From positions 1 to 58,561 of the IMG/VR virus record IMGVR_UViG_3300018429_000004: a stretch of DNA of 58,561 bases; one strand, 5' to 3'. The notes below the pieces were generated by a model, which saw nothing but the letters and a program-made list of their open reading frames with translations, had not been told where the DNA came from and did no database searches. Both the position numbers and the translations under genes were made by a program. Of the stretch, positions 15,273 through 23,399 are shown piece by piece (the first letter of the stretch is position 1; each line of letters starts with the position of its first letter). The DNA comes from a virus.

Positions 15273-17719
15273 GACTCGTCGTCTTCGTCAGGGATGCTGT
15301 CGGCCAAATGCGCAGCGTACATCGGGGCCACTGCCTGAGAGATCTGCTGCAGGGTCTTCTCGATCTGGCTCTTCCACTCATCGTCGAGACCGCCTACCAA
15401 CTCGGCCTCGATGGTCTGAACCTCCAGCACCTCCGGCTCCTCGGCAGGGTCGTCGCAACCGCAGTCCTCATCGGCCAGCGCAGCCGAGGCAGCCAGAGCC
15501 ACCTCCTCGGCGGTCAGGTAACCCTTCGGGAAGCCACCCACGTTCACCGCCGGAAGACCGCACAGAGTCATCTCACCGTTCTTGCCGACCTCCCAGTGGC
15601 CGGAGACGTCCGAGGACTTGAAGGCGTAGATGTCGTCGGCGCTGGCGCCGGGGCGCAGGCGGCCCGCGAACCAGACGCCGTACGCGTCCACGCCGACACA
15701 GACATCGGCCACCGCCCGACCGGTCTTGTCGTAGTGCTTCGTGGCCTCGGCCGCGCCAATTCCGACGTTGCAGTGCGAGCCCGCCACCACGATGGTGCCG
15801 GTCCGCTTACCGCCCGCGAGCGGGGCCTGGCCGCGCATGAAGCCGTTGAGGTCCGCGTGCGGCGGAGTGATGCAACGATCGGGACGACCACGCACACAGA
15901 TACCCCACGGGGCGATGTGGCCAAAGACCCGGCCGTCATCCTCGAAGGTGGACGGCACCGACCAGCGGTTCGTGTGCGGGTCGAACCGCAGCCGGTCGTC
16001 ATTGCCCGGCACGCCGAACTGCGGGTCGTTGAAAGCCTCGATGTCGGTCTCGAACTCGATGATGCGCAGCGAGCCGGAAGCCGCGACCTCGATGACCTCG
16101 TCCTCCAGAGGCTGGATCAGGCGCAACTTCACCCTGCTGGCTGCCTCCCCAGTCAGGGCGGCCGTGTCGACGACAGCGACGTGACGCAGACGACCACGTG
16201 TGGTGACCTCCAGAGCGTCGTCGGCGTTCATCTTGCCGAGCGTGGCGTAACCGTTCTCGTCCTCTTCGAGATCGGCCGGGTTCTCCGGCAGGAAAGACTC
16301 ACCGTCGACCTCACCCATGATCGCCGACTTCTTGACCCGGAACTCCACGTCCACGTGGTCGAGCGCGACCGAGTTGCCGACAGCCCCTTCGGTGAAGAGT
16401 TCCGAGACACGCTGCACGGCGGCCCGGGTGTCCGGGTCCTCGCTGGCCGAGAGCCAGCCCCGGCCCCAGATGTCGTCGCCGTCACGCCACACTTCGGCGA
16501 TGGCACCGACAGTCATGCCGGAGTGGTCACCCTCCTCCCGATCCCAGATCAGCGGGATCGGGAGCACAGCGTCGTCCCACTCGATCGAACCCCTCGCCAA
16601 CATCCGGCCGTCACCAGAAGGCACACCCTCGATGGCGATGATGCCCTCGATCGGGATACCGGGGTTCTCCATGATCTCTGCGGCGGCAGCCACTGCGGCC
16701 TCGTAGTCCGTCTTCATGCTGCGGTCACTCCGATCGCGTCGGTCCTTGGGGGGCTTGGCCGGAGCGTCACCGTTGGCCCGCTCGGGACCGTGCGGACAGT
16801 CGGGCCAATCGTCGTACTTCTCCTGTACGCGGGCGTACGCCTTGCAGATCTTCTGCTTGACCTGATCCACCTCGTCGGTACTCAGGCCTTCGATCTGGCC
16901 GATCCCATGGCCTCCAGCCACAGCCGCCAGACCACGCGGGATCAGGGTCAGCGTGCCGCCGACGATGTCGGCAAAGCCCAGACCCCAGGCCCCCTTCTCC
17001 TCGGCGGGCATGTCGTCGTTGCGCCAGAGGAACGCCTTGGCCACACCAGCCGCGTCGACCTTGTCACCGCCCGTGGAGAAGTGCTCGAAGACCCGGTCGG
17101 CGGCCGCGCCGCCGTCCCAGTCGTACTCGCGGTCGGCGATCGGGAGGTTGATGTCGCCGTGCACCGAGAAGGTCTGCACCTCGCCATCGAGAGTCCCATC
17201 GAACCCGACTACCTCGGCCGCCCAGCCCTCCGGCAGTTCGACGTCGTCGCAGCCGAGCGCGCTCTTGCGCTTCTTGATGTGGGCCTTGGTCGCGTCGGGG
17301 TCCTTGGCCCGACCGATGGCCTGGATCGCGTTGGAGAGATCCTCGCAGTCCGCGATCGGGTAGGAGCCGTCGGGCATCGCCGTTCCGGACTCCGCCATCT
17401 TCTTCCGCTGCTCGGGCGTGTAGTCCTTGTAGAGCACCACACCGTCCTCGCGGACACCGGAGATCACCACGGTGCCGTCTTCCACAGCGGTCTCGAAGAG
17501 CCGCTCGGCGATGGCGAGGTAGCCCTCTTCCATCACGAACTCGCTCAGGAGCAGGTATGTCTGAAGACTGACCGTGTCGCCCGCGATGAAGCGGGTCATG
17601 GTCGCCGGGGACGATCCAACCTGGTGGGCCAGCGCATGCCAGGTGAGTCCCCTGGCAGTGCGGACCTTGTCCACCTGCTTGAAGAGGTCGCTCACGACCT
17701 TCTGCGCTGTCTTGGCCAT
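15269..17719 (-). CDS. capsid maturation protease with N-terminal HTH (816 aa)
   Basis: MAKTAQKVVSDL at 17719 opens an 816-residue multidomain protein. Residues about 10-60 read as an XRE-type helix-turn-helix (LTWHALAHQVGSSPATMTRF). Residues about 115-150 (SYPIADCEDLSNAIQ, HIKKRKSALG) match the module usually seen in actinophage capsid proteases. Residues about 360-600 carry the prohead-protease-like core (GMTVGAIAEVWRDGDDIWGRGWLS, GAVGNSVAL, LRHVAVVDTAALTG). A C-terminal region (GHIAPWGICVRGRPDRC, GSHCNVGI, GVWFAGRLRPGAS) also belongs to this family. The family is typically shorter and lacks an HTH. A transcription start close to the ATG is possible, because no ribosome binding site is visible. 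Confidence 0.75.
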   Translation of the reverse strand: MAKTAQKVVSDLFKQVDKVRTARGLTWHALAHQVGSSPATMTRFIAGDTVSLQTYLLLSEFVMEEGYLAIAERLFETAVEDGTVVISGVREDGVVLYKDYTPEQRKKMAESGTAMPDGSYPIADCEDLSNAIQAIGRAKDPDATKAHIKKRKSALGCDDVELPEGWAAEVVGFDGTLDGEVQTFSVHGDINLPIADREYDWDGGAAADRVFEHFSTGGDKVDAAGVAKAFLWRNDDMPAEEKGAWGLGFADIVGGTLTLIPRGLAAVAGGHGIGQIEGLSTDEVDQVKQKICKAYARVQEKYDDWPDCPHGPERANGDAPAKPPKDRRDRSDRSMKTDYEAAVAAAAEIMENPGIPIEGIIAIEGVPSGDGRMLARGSIEWDDAVLPIPLIWDREEGDHSGMTVGAIAEVWRDGDDIWGRGWLSASEDPDTRAAVQRVSELFTEGAVGNSVALDHVDVEFRVKKSAIMGEVDGESFLPENPADLEEDENGYATLGKMNADDALEVTTRGRLRHVAVVDTAALTGEAASRVKLRLIQPLEDEVIEVAASGSLRIIEFETDIEAFNDPQFGVPGNDDRLRFDPHTNRWSVPSTFEDDGRVFGHIAPWGICVRGRPDRCITPPHADLNGFMRGQAPLAGGKRTGTIVVAGSHCNVGIGAAEATKHYDKTGRAVADVCVGVDAYGVWFAGRLRPGASADDIYAFKSSDVSGHWEVGKNGEMTLCGLPAVNVGGFPKGYLTAEEVALAASAALADEDCGCDDPAEEPEVLEVQTIEAELVGGLDDEWKSQIEKTLQQISQAVAPMYAAHLADSIPDEDDES

Positions 17720-17725
17720 GAAGGC

Positions 17726-17756
17726 AGAGTACGACTTCTGAAAGACGCCTGGCCAA
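17726..17756 (-). promoter_or_regulatory. candidate promoter for the capsid operon (possibly leaderless)
   Basis: On the minus strand TTGGCC (17756-17751) and TACTCT (17731-17726) are separated by 19 bases. The predicted start of transcription would fall on or next to the ATG at 17719, which lacks a Shine-Dalgarno sequence, so a leaderless message is plausible. The spacer is longer than ideal. Confidence 0.3.
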
Positions 17757-17761
17757 CAGTG

Positions 17762-17861
17762 ACGGGCTACCAGCCACACCGAGGCCTATCCCCGCAGTTC
17801 TGGTTGCGCCAGAAGCGTGGAAGCCTAGAACTTTTCGGCCTCGGCAGGGCTGGTAGCCCGT
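17762..17861. repeat. nested inverted repeat upstream of protease gene
   Basis: A 14-bp perfect inverted repeat (ACGGGCTACCAGCC at 17762-17775, complement at 17848-17861) encloses a second one (CCGAGGCC at 17779-17786, GGCCTCGG at 17838-17845) and an inner hairpin TTCTGG-TTGCG-CCAGAA. Together these form a roughly 100-base cruciform or RNA hairpin. It lies just upstream of the capsid protease gene and just after the terminator that follows portal. It could be a regulatory leader or a protein-binding site. Confidence 0.8.
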
Positions 17862-17881
17862 AGAGAACACCGTAACGCACA

Positions 17882-17911
17882 ACACCCCCGGCTAAGGAGG
17901 CCCGGGGGTGT
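17882..17911 (-). terminator. terminator-like hairpin after portal
   Basis: ACACCCCCGG (17882-17891) and CCGGGGGTGT (17902-17911) form a ten-base-pair hairpin with a ten-base loop, 46 bases past the portal stop in the direction of minus-strand transcription. There is no clear U tract, as is common for actinobacterial terminators. Confidence 0.6.
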
Positions 17912-17957
17912 CGCGGTGCTGCGGGATATGGAATGGCCGCAGCACGTACCGATGATG

Positions 17958-19814
17958 CTAGGCCAAATCCAGCACCTGGTCCAGGATCTCGACGGGCACA
18001 GCGTGCATTGGGCCCGGGATGAACACCCGCTCGGCGGCCATCTTGGTGACCAGCCGATGCAAGGCGTGCGCCGAGGTGTCTTCGCCCTTCACCTCGCGGT
18101 ACTCACTCCACCACTGAGCCAGACCCTCGATCGACTCGGAGACGGTGTCCTCAATGTCAACGGCAGCACTGACCACCTGCTCACCAAGCGCGACAGCCAC
18201 CTCGGTGTTCTTCACGCCGTCGATGGTCCTGGTCGCGTACTCGTCCGAGCGTACGGCGGTGCGCACCTTGGCGCCGACCTTCTCCCGGGCCCGCCACACC
18301 GCCATCTGGATCGCAGCGTGCAGTGCAGCGGCCACGGGCTCCGTCGATGGAGCCGCCCCCTCAGTCGGCTCCCCGTCGATTGGTGTCTGACCCGAGCCGT
18401 CCTTGGTGTGCGGCTCACCAGGGCGCTGGCCACCGGTAGCCGCCGTCGGCTGGTCGCCCGAGCTGCCGTTGATCGCGAGCAGCAGACGCAGATCCTCCTC
18501 AGTCGGAGCGAACTCCTCCGGGATACCGAGGACAGAGCGCACCCACTTCGAGGAGACCAGGCCCATGTTCCAGGCGGTGATGGCGTCCTCGACCGAGTGC
18601 TGCCGCGCCAGGAGCGCGGTCGGATCCGGGACAAACTTCACCACGCTGGTCTCCGGCAGGTCCAGCACGCGGCTCAGGGCCGAGGCGTAGACCTGGCCGG
18701 TGGCCAGCGCGAACGGCTCGACGTGTTCCTTGTAGCCTGCCTCCTCGATCTGGAAGGCAACCGCCCGGTTGGACGCCGACATGCCCAGCAGCACCTCGGT
18801 CGGCATCGGCAGACCCCAGGCCAGACGCTGGATCGCCTTGTCCAGGCGGCTGGAGAGCAACTCGTCGTAGGCGTGGCTCATCTGCAGCCACGAGGCCCAG
18901 CCGCCGTCGGCCAGCATCTCCGCCGGGGCCCGGATCAGGATCGGCGTGGCGTACGCCTCCTCCATCGGCTTGCTGATGGCGTCCTTCAGCATCTCCGCGA
19001 AGTCGTCGGTGTCCTGGGCCACCGCGCTGTCAGGCGCGCTGTGCGGCATGTCCCCGGACGAGATGCTCAGCTCACTGGCCACGCCGAGCAGGCCGACGGT
19101 CTGCAGCCGCGAGCGGGTCTGCGCCTTGCTCAGCGCGGACAACTGCTCGATCTCCGAGAGCGCGTCGAGAACACCGGCCACGGGCGCATCCGGCAGCAGC
19201 GGGTCGATGGGCGAGGGCTTGATCCCGATGACGTACATCGCTGCCTGCTCCAGCAAGGCGGCGCGGTCGTTGTCCACGACCGAGACGACCCGCCAGCGGA
19301 ACTCCCCGTTGCCCGCATAGATCGGCCCCGAGGGCGTGGTCAGCGCCGGGTCGACCGGGGTAGCCCCGTCGATCACCGGCAGCTTCGAGGCGGGATAGGC
19401 GGCGTACGCCAACTCCCCGAAGAGCGCGAGGTTCGCTGCAACCTGTTCGGTCGACTGCCGGTCGCTGACGAGGTTGACGTACTCCTCGCTGGTCTCGCTG
19501 GGGATGACCTTGCCGTCGATCTCGACGGTCCAGCCGAGCCGGGCCACCTGCTGAGCCAGCCAGCCGACACCGAAGCGCAGTTCCCCGACGCCGTGCGCGA
19601 TGGTCGTGCGTACGTCGTAGACGTCGCCGTAGTAGTGCGCCACCTGGAGCTGCCAACCCCGGCTCACCGCCGAGGAGGTCGCGTAGGAGTACGCCGAGTT
19701 GTAGGCGGCCGCCACGCCGTCCTTCTTCGCACGCTGCTCATCCTTGGGTGGCCTGATCTCCGGCGTCTTGCGCGTGATCAGCCGTGCGAACGAGTTCTGC
19801 TTCTCAGTCACCAC
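17958..19814 (-). CDS. portal protein (about 618 aa)
   Basis: The product has the size and look of actinophage portals: an N-terminal arm (TEKQNSFARLITRKTPEIRPP), a long body with EEAYATPILIRAPAEM, SHAYDELLSSRLDKAIQRLAWGLP and the late helical region with MGLVSSKWVRSVLGIPEE, followed by an acidic, low-complexity C-terminus. Several in-frame starts exist (TTG 19820, GTG 19814, GTG 19811); GTG 19814 has AGGGG nine bases upstream. It overlaps the DUF1360 gene. Portal forms the ring through which DNA is packaged by the terminase encoded divergently. Confidence 0.8.
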   Translation of the reverse strand: MVTEKQNSFARLITRKTPEIRPPKDEQRAKKDGVAAAYNSAYSYATSSAVSRGWQLQVAHYYGDVYDVRTTIAHGVGELRFGVGWLAQQVARLGWTVEIDGKVIPSETSEEYVNLVSDRQSTEQVAANLALFGELAYAAYPASKLPVIDGATPVDPALTTPSGPIYAGNGEFRWRVVSVVDNDRAALLEQAAMYVIGIKPSPIDPLLPDAPVAGVLDALSEIEQLSALSKAQTRSRLQTVGLLGVASELSISSGDMPHSAPDSAVAQDTDDFAEMLKDAISKPMEEAYATPILIRAPAEMLADGGWASWLQMSHAYDELLSSRLDKAIQRLAWGLPMPTEVLLGMSASNRAVAFQIEEAGYKEHVEPFALATGQVYASALSRVLDLPETSVVKFVPDPTALLARQHSVEDAITAWNMGLVSSKWVRSVLGIPEEFAPTEEDLRLLLAINGSSGDQPTAATGGQRPGEPHTKDGSGQTPIDGEPTEGAAPSTEPVAAALHAAIQMAVWRAREKVGAKVRTAVRSDEYATRTIDGVKNTEVAVALGEQVVSAAVDIEDTVSESIEGLAQWWSEYREVKGEDTSAHALHRLVTKMAAERVFIPGPMHAVPVEILDQVLDLA

Positions 19815-20118
19815 GACCAAGCACCCCTGTGATCGTCGAGCCGACGAACGCCACGATCGCGGCGCTCGGGAAGGACAGGCCGACGGCGAAGTAGAGCAGC
19901 GTCGCGTAGCCGACGTTCAGCCACCAGCCCAGGCACCAGGGGCAATCGATCAGGTCGTGTCGCCAGGTCCCTTCCGGGAAGAGCACCTCGCGTGGCCGCT
20001 CGAAGATGCTGTCCCGAGCGACCATCCGCCAGAGGCGGTGGGACAAGAAGCCCGAGAAGAAGGCGGACATCGCCAGCGAGGCGAGGTTCGTGACCGAGTA
20101 CCACTCCTCGATGCTCAC
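19804..20118 (-). CDS. DUF1360-like membrane protein (104 aa)
   Basis: Two or three hydrophobic helices flank an IDCPWCLGWWLNV motif, the C-x-W-C-x-G-x-W signature I associate with DUF1360 proteins. Such small membrane proteins occur in many actinophage structural operons upstream of portal. It overlaps both neighbours by a few bases, so it is translationally coupled. Its function is unknown. Confidence 0.65.
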   Translation of the reverse strand: MSIEEWYSVTNLASLAMSAFFSGFLSHRLWRMVARDSIFERPREVLFPEGTWRHDLIDCPWCLGWWLNVGYATLLYFAVGLSFPSAAIVAFVGSTITGVLGRGD

Positions 20119-20540
20119 TGAGCCGCTGCCCGCTGCTCCGCCACAGTGGCCCCGAACAGCGCGGCGACGTCATGCTCGACCAGCACGGGCTCCAGGCTGA
20201 GCAGTTCCTTCTTCAGCCGCGCCGCGTTGCACGAGCAGACCTGTGACCAGGACATCACGCCCGGCTCGATCGCGTCCGGGTCAACGGCGGCTGCCGCAGG
20301 GCCGAGCAGGCGCAGGCTGCCCTGGCGGCCGAAGACCCGGCGCCCGGCGTCCGCCGGAGCGACCGCGAACACCAGCGGGTCGACCGCCCCCTCATACTCG
20401 TTGGGCCTGATGGTGACGTAGGTGCCGGAGGGGGAGGAGTAGTAGTCCAGCCGCCCGGTGGCGACCTGGGTCTTGCCCCCGGCGATCGACAGGGTCAGGT
20501 TCTTGATCGGCTCGATCACGTGGATGGGGTCAGTGCCCAT
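20115..20540 (-). CDS. unknown protein, first gene of the virion operon (141 aa)
   Basis: ATG 20540 (MGTDPIHVIEPIKNLTL) is preceded by GGAGAC seven bases upstream, which is better supported than an upstream in-frame ATG at 20585. The product has a beta-rich first half (GRLDYYSSPSGTYVTIRPNEY) and a helical end. It is divergent from the terminase. I do not recognise a family; the position suggests a minor virion or packaging protein. Confidence 0.55.
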   Translation of the reverse strand: MGTDPIHVIEPIKNLTLSIAGGKTQVATGRLDYYSSPSGTYVTIRPNEYEGAVDPLVFAVAPADAGRRVFGRQGSLRLLGPAAAAVDPDAIEPGVMSWSQVCSCNAARLKKELLSLEPVLVEHDVAALFGATVAEQRAAAQ

Positions 20541-20576
20541 GACTGGGTCTCCTTGGCTATGCCGGTTACGGGACGA

Positions 20577-20605
20577 TGTCCTCACTGTAGGTCACACTGA
20601 GGACA
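20577..20605. promoter_or_regulatory. inverted repeat (operator candidate) between divergent virion and terminase operons
   Basis: TGTCCTCA (20577-20584) and TGAGGACA (20598-20605) form a perfect 8-bp inverted repeat with a 13-base spacer, ending on the A of the terminase ATG. It lies in the 64-base divergent intergenic gap. The spacing gives a 21-bp centre-to-centre distance, suitable for a dimeric regulator on one DNA face, or for a hairpin at the terminase start. Confidence 0.5.
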
Positions 20606-22071
20606 TGACGGAAGGCCTGCTCCCCGACCCAGCCACGCTGGCGCAGATGACCCCTGACCAGATCCGCGCGCTGCTCGCAGACATGCCGGACGCCCACCTG
20701 GCCGCGCTGGCTGAGGCCACCGAGCCCGCCGAGCAGGGGGAGCGAGTCGACCTGCTCCCGCACCAGGAGCCTCCGCCGCCCGGCTGGGATGGCTGGGTGC
20801 TGATGGGCGGGCGTGGCTGCGGCAAGACGTTCACCACCGCCTACTTCCTGGGCCAACTCGCCAGCAGTGTCCCGGGCCTGCGTGGCCGGATCATCGCTCC
20901 GACCCTGGCCGACGCCGTGAACTCCGTGGTCAACGACCCGCAGTCCGGCATCCTTGCCCACTTCCCCAAGGCGGTCCTGAAGACCAGCGGTGTCGAGGGC
21001 GTACGCCTCTCCTTCCCCAACGCCTCCACGCTGTGGTGCGTCGGCACGCCGTCCAAGAAGGATGTCGACCGCCTGCGAGCACTGACCAACATCGACATCG
21101 ACCACTTCGAGGAGGCGGCCGCCAACCCGATGCTCGCCGAGGCGGTCAGCCAGGCAGCGCTGTCCCGCCGAGGCAACCGACTGCCCAAGCCGGTCTGGAT
21201 GGCGTCCACCACGCCACGCCCCACCGAGCAGATCAAGGCCTGGAAGGCCTCGTCGGAGGATGTGCTCGGCGAGGGCGAGATCGTCGTGCTGCGCAAGGCC
21301 CGGCTGCAGGACAACCCCTACACCCCCGACGCCTACCACCACCACGCCGAGCGGCTCAAGGGCACGCGGATCTACCGCCAGGAGATCCTCGGCGAGATCC
21401 TCGAAGACGTCGAGGGTGCTCTCTGGACGCAGACCGACTTCGACCGCTCTGTGGGCCCGGTCCGCTGGCAGGATCTCGTCAAGGTCGTCGTCGGTGTCGA
21501 CCCCCCGTCCGGAGCAGGCACCTGTGGCATCGTCGTGGTCGGCAAGGACACCAACGGTCACGTCTGGGTGCTGGCCGACTACAGCATCGAGGACGCCCAG
21601 CCCGGCGAGTGGGCACGGCGCGTCGTCCAGGCCTCCGAGGACTTCGGTGGCTGCCTGGTCGTGGCCGAGACGAACCAGGGCGGCCGGATGGTCACCAGCG
21701 TGCTGAAGGCCGCCAAGCAGACCCTGCCGGTGCAGACCGTGGTCGCGACCGAGGGTAAGAAGACCCGGGCAGAACCGATCGCGGTCCTGTGGGAGGCCGA
21801 GGAGCAGATCGCTCACCTCAGCGGGGACGTGCCTTCGGGTGTGTCTCTGGATCTCCTCGTCGACCAGTGCCTGCAGTGGGTGCCGGGCGTCGGCAACTCA
21901 CCGGACCGCGTGGACGCGATGGTCTGGGCGGCCACCTACCTGCTGCCCGAGGTCATCAAGCAGTGGAAGGTCGTCGGCACGATCATCGGTGGACGAGGGC
22001 GTACTGCTGGCGGCACAGTCGTCGGAGCAGGCAAGGTTTCTTGGACAGGCGGCCGTAAGGCGGCGCAATGA
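20605..22071 (+). CDS. terL: terminase large subunit (488 aa)
   Basis: MTEGLLPDPATLAQM at 20605 gives 488 residues. GGRGCGKT near residues 68-75 is the Walker A of the packaging ATPase; the DHFEEAA segment near 171 lies where the Walker B acidic pair is expected. The C-terminal nuclease domain has the acidic strand VVVGVDPPSGAG, a second VVAETNQGG and DRVDAMVWA, the usual three-Asp set. It cuts and pumps DNA into the prohead through the portal. ATG is chosen because it lies at the edge of the inverted repeat and upstream codons lack family similarity. Confidence 0.93.
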   Translation: MTEGLLPDPATLAQMTPDQIRALLADMPDAHLAALAEATEPAEQGERVDLLPHQEPPPPGWDGWVLMGGRGCGKTFTTAYFLGQLASSVPGLRGRIIAPTLADAVNSVVNDPQSGILAHFPKAVLKTSGVEGVRLSFPNASTLWCVGTPSKKDVDRLRALTNIDIDHFEEAAANPMLAEAVSQAALSRRGNRLPKPVWMASTTPRPTEQIKAWKASSEDVLGEGEIVVLRKARLQDNPYTPDAYHHHAERLKGTRIYRQEILGEILEDVEGALWTQTDFDRSVGPVRWQDLVKVVVGVDPPSGAGTCGIVVVGKDTNGHVWVLADYSIEDAQPGEWARRVVQASEDFGGCLVVAETNQGGRMVTSVLKAAKQTLPVQTVVATEGKKTRAEPIAVLWEAEEQIAHLSGDVPSGVSLDLLVDQCLQWVPGVGNSPDRVDAMVWAATYLLPEVIKQWKVVGTIIGGRGRTAGGTVVGAGKVSWTGGRKAAQ

Positions 22072-22104
22072 GTATGGGGCGGTAGCCCTAGAAAGGAGTA
22101 GGCT

Positions 22105-22266
22105 ATGAACTGGCTCTATCCGCGTACAGCACTGGATATGCTCTTTCCCGGGCCGTTCTGGTATCTCTGTGTATGGTGCGTGATGGTCTTTGTGTTTGTA
22201 GGGGCTGCTTCTTGGGATCTGGGAGTTCTTCTAGCTAGAGGCATTCGGTGGGTGTTGGACCGGTAG
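22105..22266 (+). CDS. small membrane protein after terminase (53 aa)
   Basis: ATG 22105 follows a perfect AGAAAGGAG site six bases upstream. MNWLYPRTALDM leads into a strongly hydrophobic helix (FWYLCVWCVMVFVFVGAA) and a short basic C-terminus. It is 33 bases after the terminase stop. A one-pass inner-membrane protein; function unknown. Confidence 0.6.
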   Translation: MNWLYPRTALDMLFPGPFWYLCVWCVMVFVFVGAASWDLGVLLARGIRWVLDR

Positions 22267-22880
22267 TTGACACGTCAATTACCTTCTCGGTTCTCCCCAA
22301 AACCTCGTGAGGGGCTGCCGCCCCGAAGGGAACGAACGCAGATGACCGGCCTCCGGGTCGCCGTCCCCGAACCCCACCCACGGCCTGAGAGGCCCTCACA
22401 TCGCCGTATACGCCTCCTCCGTCACCATCCTTACAATCTCTGTTACGAACACCGCTTCATACACAAGACGTAACCAGTACGGATACATTCTCTGTTACCA
22501 ACACCCTAGAGATATACGTTTCTTCTACAGAGTAGTAACAGAGCGCACACAGGACGTACAAACGGGGTTGTACTAGTGGGGCATCGCTCGGGCGGTGCTC
22601 GCCCGGCCCTGGCAGCCACTCGCCAGACGTCGCAACCCTCACGGGTGTGGGTGAACGGAGGTGGGGCCCTGGCCGCAACGCGGGCCCTGAGTGGAGGACA
22701 ACTCAACACAGGATGAACACGGGCAACGTGGACAGGTACGACCATCTACGCGATGGCGACGCACTGAGAAGTGCAGGTAGGCGCACGACGTAAGCCCCGT
22801 GGACGACAGACACACCCGTGTCTGGCGTACGCCGCTGGACTCTCCCCAGCCGCGTACGTCACCCACGAAAGGAACGTCGA
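22267..22880. other. 614-bp intergenic control region
   Basis: No convincing gene is present, although a 44-codon ORF starts at 22340. It opens with TTGACA at 22267 inside a TTGAC-AC-GTCAA palindrome, has a GGGG-CTGCCG-CCCC hairpin near 22314, then an A/T-rich patch (about 22430-22560) with three CTCTGTTAC motifs, then a GC hairpin (CGGGCG-GTGCT-CGCCCG) near 22590. This separates terminase from the accessory operon and probably contains its main promoter and operators. Confidence 0.55.
22438..22543. repeat. three CTCTGTTAC motifs (operator candidates)
   Basis: CTCTGTTACGAACACC occurs at 22438-22453 and CTCTGTTACCAACACC at 22490-22505, 52 bases apart on the same strand. The core returns inverted as GTAACAGAG at 22535-22543. 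The set lies in the A/T-rich part of the long intergenic region, as expected for operators of a phage regulator or a replication initiator. Confidence 0.55.
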
Positions 22881-23186
22881 ATGAGGTATCTCCTCGCCGC
22901 TCTCGCGGCCGTACTCGTCACCCTGGCCATCCCCGCCCCCTCGCACGCTGCGAGAGGTGCGGTGAGGCTTGAGGCGCCGACGCGGCACGTCAGCCACGTC
23001 AGGATCACCTACGTTCAGCCCGCCCGCGCGAACCGCGTGTGGGTGGAGTTCAACACCGGGTCGCTCTGGTCACTCAGAGTCTGCCCCGCCGAGGACTCCA
23101 GCAACTGCTACTGGGATGCCCGCAAGCAGGGCAACGGCCACGGCCGGTCCTTCGCCACGATCAAGGGGAAGACGTACTACCGATGA
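22881..23186 (+). CDS. small secreted protein (101 aa)
   Basis: MRYLLAALAAVLVTLAIPAP followed by SHA-ARG is a clear signal peptide with cleavage after residue 23. The 78-residue mature protein is basic, beta-rich (VRITYVQPARANRVWVEF) and has two cysteines (RVCPAEDSSNC). The start has GAAAGGAACGTCGA, a variant of the start-associated sequence. As the first gene of the early operon and exported, it could act at the envelope, for example against superinfection. Confidence 0.65.
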   Translation: MRYLLAALAAVLVTLAIPAPSHAARGAVRLEAPTRHVSHVRITYVQPARANRVWVEFNTGSLWSLRVCPAEDSSNCYWDARKQGNGHGRSFATIKGKTYYR

Positions 23187-23293
23187 TTTGGAAGATCGCC
23201 CAGCACCTGGTCCCCAACCCCCTGACCGGTCTGCTCATGCTCGCCGTCCCGGTCTACGCGTTCGTGGTCACCGGGACCTACTTCGCTCCCTGA
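23183..23293 (+). CDS. 36-residue membrane peptide
   Basis: ATG 23183 overlaps the TGA of the secreted protein (ATGA). The product MIWKIAQHLVPNPLTGLLM continues with one hydrophobic helix to FVVTGTYFAP. Tight coupling to a secreted protein suggests joint action at the membrane. Confidence 0.55.
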   Translation: MIWKIAQHLVPNPLTGLLMLAVPVYAFVVTGTYFAP

Positions 23294-23308
23294 GCGGCCG
23301 TAACGCAT

Positions 23309-23336
23309 GGGTCAGGGGTTAAACGCCCCCTGGCCC
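23309..23336 (+). terminator. terminator-like hairpin
   Basis: GGGTCAGGGG (23309-23318) pairs with CCCCTGGCCC (23327-23336) around an A/T loop. It closes the two-gene secreted-membrane unit. There is no U tract. Confidence 0.5.
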
Positions 23337-23399
23337 GTGTGAGTCGACCGACTCGCCCAGCCTTGCCCGCGTGAAGCGGGCCGATGAGAGGAACCACCC

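Noticed and set aside
15308-17863. 851-residue plus-strand open frame
   Set aside because: It is antisense to the capsid protease gene and has no family motifs or ribosome site; it is a GC-rich shadow frame. The same holds for 1071-3086, 4035-5741, 17916-19832 and 52386-54101.
22340-22473. 44-codon ORF in the long intergenic region
   Set aside because: No clear ribosome binding site, Pro/Arg/His-rich composition and overlap with the operator-like repeats make it unlikely to be translated.
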